A stretch of 64,000 bases of DNA from positions 97,500-161,499 of the forward strand of contig JANRJM010000014.1 in NCBI GenBank assembly GCA_033763975.1. The letters run 5' to 3'. Shown here piece by piece: positions 8,650 through 17,011 of this stretch. This DNA comes from Planctomycetota bacterium (GTDB lineage Bacteria > Planctomycetota > Phycisphaerae > Phycisphaerales > UBA1924). Each line of letters opens with the position of its first letter. The stretch's first letter is position 1. A program made the position numbers and the translations under genes. The notes beneath the pieces were generated by a model, which worked only from the letters and a program-made list of their open reading frames with translations, was not told where the DNA came from and did not search any database.

Positions 8650-10368
8650 ATGCGCACGACGACCTGGCTCGCGGCGGCGATCACCCTGACCTCCGGCGGC
8701 ACCGCGGCCCTCGCCTTCCAGCCCCACGCCGACGAGAACGACGCCAACGCGCCCTTCGGCGCCAACTCCCCCACCTTTCAGTTCGTCGCCCTCCCCGACA
8801 CCCAGAACTACAGCGAGTTCTACCCCGAGATCTTCGACGCCCAGACCCGCTGGGTCGTCGACAACGCCCGCGCCAACAACATCCGCTACGTCAGCCACGT
8901 CGGTGACGTCGTCAATCACGGCGACCGGCGCAACGAGTGGAACAACGCCCGCGCCGCCATGGACCGCATCCACTACGCCGACATCCCCTACGGCGTCACC
9001 GCCGGCAATCACGACATCACGCCCTCGGGCTCCGCGGGAACCGCCTACATCCCGCAGTACTTCCGCGAGTATTTCGGCCCGCAGACCTTCGCCGGAAAGG
9101 ACTTCTTCAAGGGCGCCTCGCCCAGCGGCATGAGCAGCTTCCAGACCTTCACCGGGGCCGGCAAAGAGTGGCTCGTCGTCAACATCGAGTGCGACACCCC
9201 GTACCGCGAGCTCGAGTGGGCCCAGGGCGTGCTCGCGGCCAACCGCGACAAGGCCGCCATCATCACCACCCACCGCTACCTCCAGGACGCGCAGGACTAC
9301 ACCGGGGGCGTGCCGCTCGTGCCCAGCGGGCGCTACCCGAGCATCTGGTACGGCGTCGAGGGCACCTACACGCCCGACGGCATCCAGAGCAACGCCTTCT
9401 TCGACGAGTTCGTCCGGCGCCAGTCCAACGTGTTCATGGTCCACTGCGGACACTTCCACGAGGAGTACCGCCAGACGAGCACCAACGTCTTCGGCCGCCC
9501 CGTGCACGAGGTGCTGCACGACTACCAGGACGACCCCAACGGGGGCGACGGCTGGCTGCGCCAACTCAACTTCGACACCGCCGCCAACCGCATCAATGTC
9601 GAGAGCTACTCGGTGACGCGCAACGAGTACCGCGCCGCCGACGAAAGCCGCTTCTCGCTGAACGTCGACTTCGACGCGTATCGCGCGCGGGGCTCCGCGT
9701 TCTTCCAGAACGGCGTCAACGCCTACGCCGGCACGCAGGACACCTGGGTGAGCCAGGCCAACCCCGGCACGTCGTACGGCGGGAGCGATGGCATCGTCGT
9801 CGACGACGACGTGAACAACAGCCCCTTCAACGACCGGCGAGGCCAGGGCCTCCTGCGGTTCGACGGCATGTTCACGTCGACCGGCGAGGACGGCAAGGTG
9901 CCGCTCGGCGCGTCGATCTCGCAGGCCACGCTCAGCCTCTTCGTGCCCGACGACATCGACAACCCCCTCGCCGACCCCGACATGTACGTCTTTCTCATGA
10001 CCCGCCCGTGGGACGAATCCAGCACGTGGGACAGCCTCGGGGGCGGGCTCACGCCCGGCAACGACTACGCCCAGCTCATCGCGACGTTCCTGGGCGACAA
10101 CGACCCCGATGACGACACGCTCCGCACCGTCGACGTCACCGCCGCGGTCGCGGCGTGGGCCTCGGGCACGCCCAACTACGGCTTCGCGATCATCTCCGAG
10201 ATCATCTCGGGCAACGACGACGGCATCGAGATGCACGCGTCGGAGTTCAGCGTCACGATCCTCCGCCCCTCGCTGGAGGTCTTCTGGACGACCACTATCC
10301 CGGCCCCGGGCGCCACAACCGTGCTCGCGCTGGGCCTGATGCTCGGCGCCCGCCGGCGCCGGGCCTGA
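8650..10368 (+). CDS. Exported calcineurin-like metallophosphoesterase with DNRLRE-type domain and PEP-CTERM-like tail
   Basis: A 572-residue secreted protein. A signal peptide (about 1-22) is followed by a metallophosphoesterase domain with metal-site motifs LPDTQN (Asp50), HVGDVVNHGDR (Asp86), AGNHD (Asn120-His121) and VHCGHFHEEY. A second domain from about residue 360 reads like a DNRLRE (CBM96-type) beta sandwich: DTWVSQANPGTSYGGSDG near its start and VDVTAAVAAWASG near its end. The last 22 residues, PAPGATTVLALGLML then arginines, form a PEP-CTERM-like sorting signal, so it is probably surface-anchored or processed after export. The substrate is unknown. GGAG precedes the ATG at 8650. 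Confidence 0.82.
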   Translation: MRTTTWLAAAITLTSGGTAALAFQPHADENDANAPFGANSPTFQFVALPDTQNYSEFYPEIFDAQTRWVVDNARANNIRYVSHVGDVVNHGDRRNEWNNARAAMDRIHYADIPYGVTAGNHDITPSGSAGTAYIPQYFREYFGPQTFAGKDFFKGASPSGMSSFQTFTGAGKEWLVVNIECDTPYRELEWAQGVLAANRDKAAIITTHRYLQDAQDYTGGVPLVPSGRYPSIWYGVEGTYTPDGIQSNAFFDEFVRRQSNVFMVHCGHFHEEYRQTSTNVFGRPVHEVLHDYQDDPNGGDGWLRQLNFDTAANRINVESYSVTRNEYRAADESRFSLNVDFDAYRARGSAFFQNGVNAYAGTQDTWVSQANPGTSYGGSDGIVVDDDVNNSPFNDRRGQGLLRFDGMFTSTGEDGKVPLGASISQATLSLFVPDDIDNPLADPDMYVFLMTRPWDESSTWDSLGGGLTPGNDYAQLIATFLGDNDPDDDTLRTVDVTAAVAAWASGTPNYGFAIISEIISGNDDGIEMHASEFSVTILRPSLEVFWTTTIPAPGATTVLALGLMLGARRRRA

Positions 10369-10378
10369 AGCCTGGGGC

Positions 10379-11590
10379 TCAGTGATTGCCCAGCACGGCC
10401 TGCTCGAGGCGCTCGGGCGCGTCGTACCCCAGCCCGAACGGCGTCGCGCTGAACTCCGCCAGCGAGACCTCTTCCTGGCGCACGAACCCCGTGGCCCGCG
10501 GCAGCTTGCCCCGCCGGTGCAGGTCGAGGAACCCGCACACGCCCGCGGCGGTGGTCAGTTCGATCGCCGGCCACACCCGCCCGAACAGGCTCGTCGCACG
10601 CACCGTGCGCTCGAAGTTCACCTGCCACAGCCGCCCGTCCTTCTCGCCCACCGCGTTCACGAAGATCACGACGACGTCCTGCAGCGTGCGCGCCAGCGAA
10701 TGGTCGAACAGGTCGATCAGCAGCCACCGGTCGAACTTCTGCCCGCGCGCGTTGGGCTCGGCGTGCTCGACGCTCAGGCCGAGATCGTGCAGCAGGCAGC
10801 GCATGAGATCTCGATGCCCCGGGTAGCGGATGGTCTTGTACGCCACGTTCGCGCCCGGCGAGAGGCGTTTCTCGTTCTGCAGCGTCTCGATCAGGCTGCC
10901 CACGCCCCCCGAGGTGTAGAACGCCTCGTACTCCACGCCCTCGAACGAGAACCGCTCGAGCCCTTCCAGCGCGGGCACCTTGACGGCGTGCCCGTTCAGC
11001 ATGACGTTGCACGGCTCGCAGTACTCGTTGATCACGCCCGCGGCCGACCACGTGACGTTGTACTTCAACTGGTTCGTCGGGTACTGGGGGAGCGCCCCCA
11101 CCCGCAGCGTGAGGTCGTGCACGCGCTCGAACTGGCGCGCCACGTCGTACGCCGCCACCGCGATGTACCCCGGCGCCAGCCCGCACTGCGGCACGAGCGC
11201 GACCTTCGCCCGCCCGGACGCGTCGATCTGACGCACCTGCTCGGTCGTCGCCACGTCCTCGGTCACGTCGAAGTAGTGCACGCCCAGGTCGTTCGCCGCC
11301 TCCGCGATGCCCTGCACGAAGTTGAACGGCAGCATGCACACGACATAGTCGTGCCCCGTGAGCGCGCTGCGCACCTGCGCGTCGTCCGACACGTCCAGGC
11401 GGCGTGCGTCGAACGCCACCTGGTGGCGCACGCTCGCGCGCAGGCGCGCCAGGTTGGCGGTTGCCTCCTCGAGCGGCGCCTGCTCGCGATCCGCGAGCGT
11501 GACGTGGTAGTTCCCCTCGCCGCACATCAGCAGCAGTTCGCCGACGGATTTGCCGACCTTGCCGGCACCCAGCACCAGGACCTTCTTCAT
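10379..11590 (-). CDS. Saccharopine dehydrogenase family protein
   Basis: A 403-residue NAD(P)-dependent oxidoreductase. It opens with a Rossmann motif, [20 protein letters not shown], followed by [15 protein letters not shown] and [18 protein letters not shown], then the saccharopine dehydrogenase C-terminal domain with [13 protein letters not shown] and [13 protein letters not shown]. Relatives interconvert saccharopine, glutamate and aminoadipate semialdehyde. An ALDH7 gene at 23680-25182 makes a lysine-degrading role plausible, but carboxynorspermidine-type enzymes share this fold. GGGGAG precedes the ATG at 11590. It is divergent from metK across a 227-base gap. Confidence 0.8.
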   Translation of the reverse strand: MKKVLVLGAGKVGKSVGELLLMCGEGNYHVTLADREQAPLEEATANLARLRASVRHQVAFDARRLDVSDDAQVRSALTGHDYVVCMLPFNFVQGIAEAANDLGVHYFDVTEDVATTEQVRQIDASGRAKVALVPQCGLAPGYIAVAAYDVARQFERVHDLTLRVGALPQYPTNQLKYNVTWSAAGVINEYCEPCNVMLNGHAVKVPALEGLERFSFEGVEYEAFYTSGGVGSLIETLQNEKRLSPGANVAYKTIRYPGHRDLMRCLLHDLGLSVEHAEPNARGQKFDRWLLIDLFDHSLARTLQDVVVIFVNAVGEKDGRLWQVNFERTVRATSLFGRVWPAIELTTAAGVCGFLDLHRRGKLPRATGFVRQEEVSLAEFSATPFGLGYDAPERLEQAVLGNH

Positions 11591-11682
11591 CGCGCGCTCC
11601 CCTCGTCAGGCCCCCCGCGGGGGGTCGAAATCTAGGCTGCGCACACTGCAGGCGGCCCGGAGACGGACCGATGTTTGGTCTC

Positions 11683-11755
11683 GGTGCGGGGACGGACATC
11701 CCACTGGGGGCGTGCGCCCCCTGCCAGCCCGATGGTCAAACCGGCGGCACGCACC
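11683..11755 (+). promoter_or_regulatory. Candidate structured RNA in the metK leader
   Basis: A closing helix GGTGCG (11683-11688) with CGCACC (11750-11755) encloses three hairpins. They are GGGA/TCCC (11689-11702), GGGGGC/GCCCCC (11706-11721), and an outer GCC/GGC with inner GGT/ACC (11727-11745). A further CCCGG/CCGGG hairpin (11781-11793) lies just before the ribosome site. The arrangement resembles a small multi-branch riboswitch, but it does not match the SAM-I, SAM-II, SAM-IV or SAH consensus sequences known to me. High GC makes chance hairpins likely. Confidence 0.3.
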
Positions 11756-11817
11756 CTACCGTACCCGCTTCGTCCGGCGGCCCGGCCCCCGGGAGAGAGA
11801 CTCAGGAGACGACTCGT

Positions 11818-13017
11818 ATGGCCCGCAGCATGCTCTTCACGTCTGAATCCGTGTCGATGGGGCACCCGGACAAGGTCGCCGATCAGATTTCCGACGCGAT
11901 CCTCGACGCCATGATCGCCGACGACCCCATGAGCCGCGTCGCGTGCGAGACGCTCGTCGCCACCGGCCTGGTCGTCGTCGCGGGCGAGGTCACGACGAAC
12001 ACGTACGTCGACATCCCCGAGCTCGTGCGTCAGACCATCCGCGAGATCGGGTACACGACCGCCGAGATGCGCTTCGACGCCGACTCGTGCGCCGTGCTGG
12101 TGGCCCTCAACCGCCAGAGCCAGGACATCGCGCTGGGCGTCGACAAGGAGGGCGCGGGCGACCAGGGCATGATGTTCGGCTACGCCTGCCGCGACACGCC
12201 CGAGTTCATGCCCCTCGCCATCGACCTCGCCCACCGCCTGGTCGAGCAGCAGGCCCACGTCCGCCGCGCCGCGATCGTGCCGGGCCTGCGCCCCGACGCC
12301 AAGAGCCAGGTCACCATCGAGTACGAGAACGCCAAGCCCGTGCGCGTCGACACCGTGGTGCTCTCGACCCAGCACGAGCCGACGTGGAACGACCGCCAGG
12401 ACGCCCTCAAGCGCGAGGTGATCGAGCACATTCTCAAGCCCGTCCTCAAGGAGTGGTGGAACCCGGGCATCAAGGTGCACGTGAACCCCACCGGGCGCTT
12501 CGAGATCGGCGGGCCGCACGGCGACTCGGGCCTCACCGGGCGCAAGATCATCGTCGACACCTACGGCGGCATGGGCCGCCACGGCGGTGGCGCGTTCTCC
12601 GGCAAGGACCCGACCAAGGTCGATCGCTCCGCGGCGTATATGGCCCGGTACATCGCCAAGAACGTCGTCGCCGCCGGGCTCGCCGAGCGTTGCGAGATCC
12701 AGCTCTCGTACGCCATCGGCGTCGCCGACCCGACGAGCGTGCTCGTGGACACCTTCGGCACGAACTGCGTCGACGAGGACCGCATCTCCACCGCCGTGCG
12801 CGAGATCTTCGGGCTCACGCCGCGCAAGATCATCGAGACGCTCGGCCTGCGCACGCCGATCTACTCGCCCACCGCCCGGCACGGGCACTTCGGCCGCAAG
12901 CCCTACGAGGGGCAGTACACCGACCGCGTCAAGAACCTCACCCGCGGCCCGAAGCTCGGCTTCTTCTCGTGGGAACGCACCGACAAGGCCGACGCGCTCA
13001 AGAAGCTGTGCTCCTGA
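11818..13017 (+). CDS. metK: S-adenosylmethionine synthetase
   Basis: A 399-residue MetK, making SAM from methionine and ATP. Signatures are [19 protein letters not shown] (ATP and metal site), the loop [12 protein letters not shown], and the glycine-rich [20 protein letters not shown]. Length matches the family (384-400). CAGGAG lies ten bases before the ATG at 11818. The upstream gap contains a possibly folded leader. The coding sequence is followed closely by repeat arrays. Confidence 0.96.
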   Translation: MARSMLFTSESVSMGHPDKVADQISDAILDAMIADDPMSRVACETLVATGLVVVAGEVTTNTYVDIPELVRQTIREIGYTTAEMRFDADSCAVLVALNRQSQDIALGVDKEGAGDQGMMFGYACRDTPEFMPLAIDLAHRLVEQQAHVRRAAIVPGLRPDAKSQVTIEYENAKPVRVDTVVLSTQHEPTWNDRQDALKREVIEHILKPVLKEWWNPGIKVHVNPTGRFEIGGPHGDSGLTGRKIIVDTYGGMGRHGGGAFSGKDPTKVDRSAAYMARYIAKNVVAAGLAERCEIQLSYAIGVADPTSVLVDTFGTNCVDEDRISTAVREIFGLTPRKIIETLGLRTPIYSPTARHGHFGRKPYEGQYTDRVKNLTRGPKLGFFSWERTDKADALKKLCS

Positions 13018-13042
13018 GAGAAGGGACTGGGGAACAGCGATC

Positions 13043-13126
13043 GGCATTCGGCATTCGGCATTCGGCATTCGGCATTCGGCATTCGGCATTCGGCATTCGG
13101 CATTCGGCATTCGGCATTCGGCATTG
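13043..13126. repeat. GGCATTC heptamer tandem array
   Basis: Eleven perfect GGCATTC units in a row plus a twelfth ending in G. It starts 26 bases after the metK stop. The 7-base period means that any frame crossing it yields a 7-residue repeat (IRHSAFG or its antisense MPNAECR), a known source of false proteins in annotation. Confidence 0.97.
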
Positions 13127-13151
13127 GGGTCGCCCCTTCGCCCTCTCACCC

Positions 13152-13352
13152 CTTCACCACGTCACCACTTCACTTCTTCGCCCCCCTCCACCACTCCACC
13201 ACTCCACCACTCCACCACACACTCCACCACTCCACCACGCCACCACGCCACCACGCCACCACTCCACCACTCCACCACTCCACCACTCCACCACTCCACC
13301 ACTCCACCACTCCACCACTCCACCACTTCACCACTCCACCACTTCACTTCTT
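13152..13352. repeat. CCACCACT 8-base tandem array
   Basis: About 200 bases of 8-base units, mostly CCACCACT, with a block of three CCACCACG units near 13230-13259 and TTCACCAC variants at both ends. The reverse complement unit, GTGGTGGA in one register, differs from the GTGGCGGA unit of the array at 18658 by one base, so the two belong together. Confidence 0.93.
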
Positions 13353-13378
13353 CTTCCCCGCCGCGACGCGGCGACGGC

Positions 13379-13414
13379 CAATAGCCGGGGGTCGCCGCGC
13401 AGCGGCACCCCCGG
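13379..13414. repeat. 35-base hairpin element, copy 1
   Basis: AATAGCC leads into a stem CCGGGGGT/ACCCCCGG (13385-13392 with 13407-13414), extended by GCCGC/GCGGC around a GCA loop with one bulged C. The same element in opposite orientation lies at 18583-18617. Confidence 0.85.
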
Positions 13415-13435
13415 ACAACCGCGCCCCACACCCGT

Positions 13436-13456
13436 CCGCACCGCGTAGCGGTGCGG
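13436..13456. repeat. Perfect hairpin near the kynB 3' end
   Basis: Nine-base arms CCGCACCGC and GCGGTGCGG around a GTA triloop, 18 bases beyond the kynB stop. It may help end transcription from either side, but no U-tract follows. Confidence 0.6.
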
Positions 13457-13473
13457 GCAACGCAGCCCGCCCG

Positions 13474-14130
13474 CTACAACTCCCGCAGTACCGCGCGCAC
13501 CGGGCTCGCGTCGAACCCCATCAGCCGCAGCGGGAGCGCGATCAGCTCGTACGCGCCCGGCGTGACGGCGTCGAGCGCGAGCCCCTCGAGGATCGAGATG
13601 TCGTGCCTCGCGCACGCGGCGTGCGCCGGCAGGTCCTTGGATGTCTGCAGGTCGACGCTGGGCGTGTCGACGCCGATCGTGATGACCCCCCGGGCCGCGA
13701 GCGCGTCGACGAGCGCCGGCTCGAGCCCGGCGAAGTCGTCGTTCCACGCCTGAAAATCCGGGAACGTGCCGGTGCGGATGAGGACGCGCGGAGCGGCGAT
13801 GGCTGCCAGGCCGCCGGCCGTCCCCCCCGGCAGGTGGCGGGCGACGTCCTCGACCCGGACGCGCGAGCCGCGGGCGACGGGCGCGTCCACGACCATGCAC
13901 AGCCCGAGGTAGTACGAGAGATCGCGCTCGCCGATGCCGACACCCGACGGCGTGTAGTGGTTGGGCCCGTCGGCGTGCGCGCCCAGGTGCACGGTGGCGC
14001 GGATGGTGCTGAGCGTGACGCTGTCGCCCTTCGCGAGTTCGCACAGCACCTCGCGGGTCATCGGCGTATCGCCTGGCCACACGCCCAGCCGCGCCGTGAG
14101 CGGCGGCGTGATGTCGTACACGCGCGTCAT
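13474..14130 (-). CDS. kynB: Kynurenine formamidase (cyclase family)
   Basis: A 218-residue KynB-type arylformamidase that hydrolyses N-formylkynurenine to kynurenine and formate. The metal-binding signature HLGAHADGPNHY lies near residues 48-59, and the N-terminus VYDITPPLTARLGVWPGDTP is characteristic. The C-terminus (ELIALPLRLMGFDASPVRAVL) is typical too. ATG at 14128-14130 overlaps the kmo stop (ATGA), so it is the last gene of the coupled kynU-kmo-kynB operon. The related general cyclase family is broad, but the context fixes this call. Confidence 0.92.
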   Translation of the reverse strand: MTRVYDITPPLTARLGVWPGDTPMTREVLCELAKGDSVTLSTIRATVHLGAHADGPNHYTPSGVGIGERDLSYYLGLCMVVDAPVARGSRVRVEDVARHLPGGTAGGLAAIAAPRVLIRTGTFPDFQAWNDDFAGLEPALVDALAARGVITIGVDTPSVDLQTSKDLPAHAACARHDISILEGLALDAVTPGAYELIALPLRLMGFDASPVRAVLREL

Positions 14131-15542
14131 CGGTGGTCACTCCGTGCGGAAGCCCGGCCCTCGCCCGGCGCGAGCGGCGTGATCGTGCGCAGGTGCGGAC
14201 GGGCGGCGTCGAGCACGTGCGCGTCCCACGCCGGGTGCCCCCACGCGCTCGCCGGCACGTCGCCCGCAATCGCGTACAGCAACGCGTTCATCTCGCGTCC
14301 CCGCCGCTGCGCTACGGCGTACGGCACCGTCGAAAAGCTCACCAGGTTGTACTGCGGCGTCACGTCGTCGCCGCGCAGGCGGTGCAGCGTCTGCTCGATC
14401 CGCTTGCGGTGCTGGAAGTCCTCCCGCCCCGCGAGGTCGCGCATCTCCACGAAGTTCTCGATCGCCATGTCGGCGATGGCATCGGCGTTCGGCTTGCGGG
14501 CGCGCTCGAACGCGGGCAGCGCCGTCCCGAAGTCGCCGGCGTGCGCGTCGAGCAGCTCGGCCAGCACGCGGACGTCCTCGAACCCGCAGTTCATCCCCTG
14601 GCCGTAGAACGGCACGATCGCGTGCGCCGCGTCTCCCAACACCGCGACGGTGCCCGCGTGCTGCCAGGGCCAGCAGCGCACGGTGACGAGCGAGCCGACG
14701 GGGTTGTGGGCGTAGTCGTAGGGCAGGGTGGGCATCAGCGGGAGCGCGTCGGGGTAGTGCTGCCCGAAGAACGCCTCGACGCGCGTTGGCTCCCCCGGCG
14801 GGAGGGCGGCGAAGGAGTGCTCGCCCTCGAAGGGCCAGAACAGCGTGCAGGTGAACGATCCGTCGCGGTTGGGCAGGGCGATCATCATCGAGCCGCCGCG
14901 GGGCCAGATGTGCAGCGCGTGCTGTTCCATGGCGTGCTCGACGCCCGCGCGCGCGGGGATGTGCAGTTCCTTGTACCCGTGCGCGAGGTACGACTGGCTG
15001 TACTCGAAGCGGTCGGTCTTCTGGAGGCGTCCGCGCACGGGCGAGAACGCGCCGTCCGCGCCGAGGACGACGTCGGCGTCGATGCGCCGCGCGGCGCCGT
15101 CGGGCGTGCGGAACACGCCCGCGGGCGCGTCGAGATCGACGTCCTCGCACGCGTGGTCGAAGGTGAGTTCGACGTTGGGCTCGGCCGCGGCGGCCCGCAG
15201 CAGCGTGAGGTTGAGATCGCCCCGCGAGACGGAGTTGATCGCGTCGGCGGGGTTGGCGCTGTAGGGCTGGAAGGCGGTGCGCCCGGCGACGTCGTGCAGC
15301 ATCCGCCCGGGCATGGCGATCGCGTCGCGCTCCATGACGACCGAATCCAGCCCGACGCCGGCCAGCCCCCACAGCCCGCGCACCGAGAGCGCGAGGTTGA
15401 TCGAGCGCCCGCCGGCGTAGCCCCGCACGCGCGGGTCGGAGCGGCGTTCGACGACGTACACGCGCATGCCGCGCCGCGCGAGGTACACCGCCAGCAGCGA
15501 CCCGCAGAGCCCGGCGCCCACGATCAGCACGCGCGTCGTCAT
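14127..15542 (-). CDS. kmo: Kynurenine 3-monooxygenase
   Basis: A 471-residue FAD-dependent hydroxylase turning kynurenine into 3-hydroxykynurenine with NADPH and O2. The FAD-binding Rossmann motif VLIVGAGLCGSLLAVYLARR is at the N-terminus, followed by GGRSINLALSVRGL, the second FAD motif VLGDAAHAIVPFYGQGMN and GFEDVRVL. Length agrees with bacterial KMO (about 460). The C-terminus is soluble, without the membrane anchor of mitochondrial KMO. Its ATG overlaps the kynU stop and its stop overlaps the kynB start, both as ATGA. Confidence 0.94.
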   Translation of the reverse strand: MTTRVLIVGAGLCGSLLAVYLARRGMRVYVVERRSDPRVRGYAGGRSINLALSVRGLWGLAGVGLDSVVMERDAIAMPGRMLHDVAGRTAFQPYSANPADAINSVSRGDLNLTLLRAAAAEPNVELTFDHACEDVDLDAPAGVFRTPDGAARRIDADVVLGADGAFSPVRGRLQKTDRFEYSQSYLAHGYKELHIPARAGVEHAMEQHALHIWPRGGSMMIALPNRDGSFTCTLFWPFEGEHSFAALPPGEPTRVEAFFGQHYPDALPLMPTLPYDYAHNPVGSLVTVRCWPWQHAGTVAVLGDAAHAIVPFYGQGMNCGFEDVRVLAELLDAHAGDFGTALPAFERARKPNADAIADMAIENFVEMRDLAGREDFQHRKRIEQTLHRLRGDDVTPQYNLVSFSTVPYAVAQRRGREMNALLYAIAGDVPASAWGHPAWDAHVLDAARPHLRTITPLAPGEGRASARSDHR

Positions 15543-17011
15543 GCGCCGGCTCCGTTCGCGCCCGGCGTGAGCACCTCGCCGAGGATCGCGGCGAACGCGC
15601 GCACGTCGGCGAACGTGGTGTACAGCGGGACGGGCGCGGCGCGGATGACGTCGGGCTCGCGGAAGTCGCAGACCACGCCCCTGGCCTGCAGGCGCCGGAA
15701 GGCGGCGCGGGCGTCGCCCGGCAGGCGCAGCGAGAGCTGGCAGCCGCGCTGCGCGGGGTCGCGGGGCGTCAGCACGCGCACCGCCGCCCCGGGGTGCCGG
15801 CGGGCGTGCGCGTCGAGCAGGAACTCGAGGTAGGCGGTGAGACGTTCGCTCTTGGCGCGGAGCGCATCCATGCCGGCCTGCGCGAAGATCGCGAGCGAGA
15901 CGCGCAGCGGCGCGAGGGCGAGCACCGGCGGGTTGCTGAGCTGCCACGCGTCGGCGCTCGCGACGGGCACGAACTCGGGCGTCATGCGGAAGCGCGTGGC
16001 GGGGTCGTTGCCCCACCATCCGGCGAAGCGGGGGAGGGGACCCGCACGGAGTGCGGGGGTACCCGGAGCGGGGGGTCTCGGAGAAGACCCCGCACGGAGT
16101 GCGGGGGTACCCGGGGGAAGGTGACGTTCGTGCACGAACGCGCCGGCGACCGCGCCCGGGCCGCTGTTGAGGTACTTGTACGAGCACCACGCCGCGAAGT
16201 CGGGGGCGTCGTCGTGGAGTCGCAGGCGGAGGTTCCCCGCGGCGTGGGCGAGGTCCCACCCGACGACGACGCCGCGCTCGCGGGCGAAGCGCGTGATGGC
16301 GGGGATGTCGAACGCCTGGCCCGAGAGGTAGTTCACGCCCCCGAGCAGCACGAGGGCGATCGAGGCGCGCTCGCGGTCGATGGCGGCGAGGATGTCGTCG
16401 GTGCGGAGCGTGGCCTCGCCCGCGCGCGGGCGCAGACGCAGGACCGCGCCCGCGGCGTCGAAGCCCGCGCGGCTGGCGTGGAAGTCGGCCTGGCTCTGCA
16501 CCGCGTACGAGTCGCTGGGAAACGCCTGGTCCTCGATGACGATCTTGTATCGCTCGCGCGTGGGGCGGTAGAACGAGACCATCAGCAGGTGCAGGTTCGT
16601 CGTGAGCGAGTTCATCGCGACGACCTCACGCGGGAGCGCTCCCACGACCGAGGCGAGCGCATCGCGGACTTCTTCGTGCGCGGGGTACCACGGGTGGGCC
16701 GCCTTGAAGTGCCCCTCGACGCCCAGGCGCGCCCAATCGTCGAGTTCCTGCTCGAGTGCGCCCCGCGTGGCGCGCGGCATCAGCCCGAGCGAGTTGCCCA
16801 CGAGGTAGATGCACTCGGCGTCCCCGCCGCCCCGCGGGGCGACGGCCTGCGGCGCGTCGTGGTTCGTGCGCGGTGCGGCGTTGCCGGCGTGCGCGACGTC
16901 CGCGGCGCGCGGCACGTGGAAGAGCGATCGGTACTCGCGCAGCGGGTCGGCCGCGTCCAGCTCGCGGGCGGACGCGTCGTCCTCGCGGAACTGCCCGTCG
17001 GCTGGCGTCAC
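15539..17011 (-). CDS. kynU: Kynureninase with an in-frame palindromic repeat insertion
   Basis: A 490-residue PLP enzyme cleaving 3-hydroxykynurenine to 3-hydroxyanthranilate and alanine. The PLP lysine is Lys279 in WCSYKYLNSGPGAVAG; other signatures are IYLVGNSLGLMPR, WDLAHAAGNLRL and FAGWWGNDPATRFRM. Between VHERH and LPRFAGWWG lies a proline-rich insert of roughly 28 residues with PGTPALRAG twice, encoded by two palindromic elements (16039-16114). Kynureninases normally have a short loop here. The start GTG (17009-17011) overlaps the upstream ThuA-DUF1080 stop as GTGA. An extended N-terminal region before IYLVGNSLG is otherwise normal. Confidence 0.93.
   Translation of the reverse strand: MTPADGQFREDDASARELDAADPLREYRSLFHVPRAADVAHAGNAAPRTNHDAPQAVAPRGGGDAECIYLVGNSLGLMPRATRGALEQELDDWARLGVEGHFKAAHPWYPAHEEVRDALASVVGALPREVVAMNSLTTNLHLLMVSFYRPTRERYKIVIEDQAFPSDSYAVQSQADFHASRAGFDAAGAVLRLRPRAGEATLRTDDILAAIDRERASIALVLLGGVNYLSGQAFDIPAITRFARERGVVVGWDLAHAAGNLRLRLHDDAPDFAAWCSYKYLNSGPGAVAGAFVHERHLPPGTPALRAGSSPRPPAPGTPALRAGPLPRFAGWWGNDPATRFRMTPEFVPVASADAWQLSNPPVLALAPLRVSLAIFAQAGMDALRAKSERLTAYLEFLLDAHARRHPGAAVRVLTPRDPAQRGCQLSLRLPGDARAAFRRLQARGVVCDFREPDVIRAAPVPLYTTFADVRAFAAILGEVLTPGANGAGA
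16039..16066. repeat. GGA-triloop palindromic element, kynU copy 1
   Basis: GA, arm CCCGCAC, loop GGA, arm GTGCGGG, then GGTACCC. It lies wholly within the kynU coding sequence and is read antisense as part of the PGTPALRAG peptide. The left arm is one C shorter than in copy 2. Confidence 0.9.
16086..16114. repeat. GGA-triloop palindromic element, kynU copy 2
   Basis: GA, arm CCCCGCAC, loop GGA, arm GTGCGGGG, then GTACCC. Its left flank GGAGAAGAC is shared with an intergenic copy near 21440, which ties the coding and intergenic copies to one family. Confidence 0.9.

Larger units (their letters stand above)
13018..13473. other. Repeat-filled gap between convergent metK and kynB
   Basis: No gene lies in these 456 bases. 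In order it holds a heptamer array, an 8-base array, a 35-base hairpin element and a second strong hairpin. All open frames here are repeat translations. No classical terminator with a U-tract is seen. Confidence 0.85.

Noticed and set aside
11640..11817. A known SAM or SAH riboswitch before metK
   Set aside because: The core sequences of SAM-I, SAM-II, SAM-IV and SAH classes, as I know them, are not present; kept only as an unclassified structured leader.
11632..13149. An antisense frame across metK that starts in the heptamer array
   Set aside because: Its N-terminus is only the translated GGCATTC repeat and the rest is antisense to metK.
13436..13456. An intrinsic terminator between metK and kynB
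   Set aside because: The stem is strong but no T-run follows on either strand.
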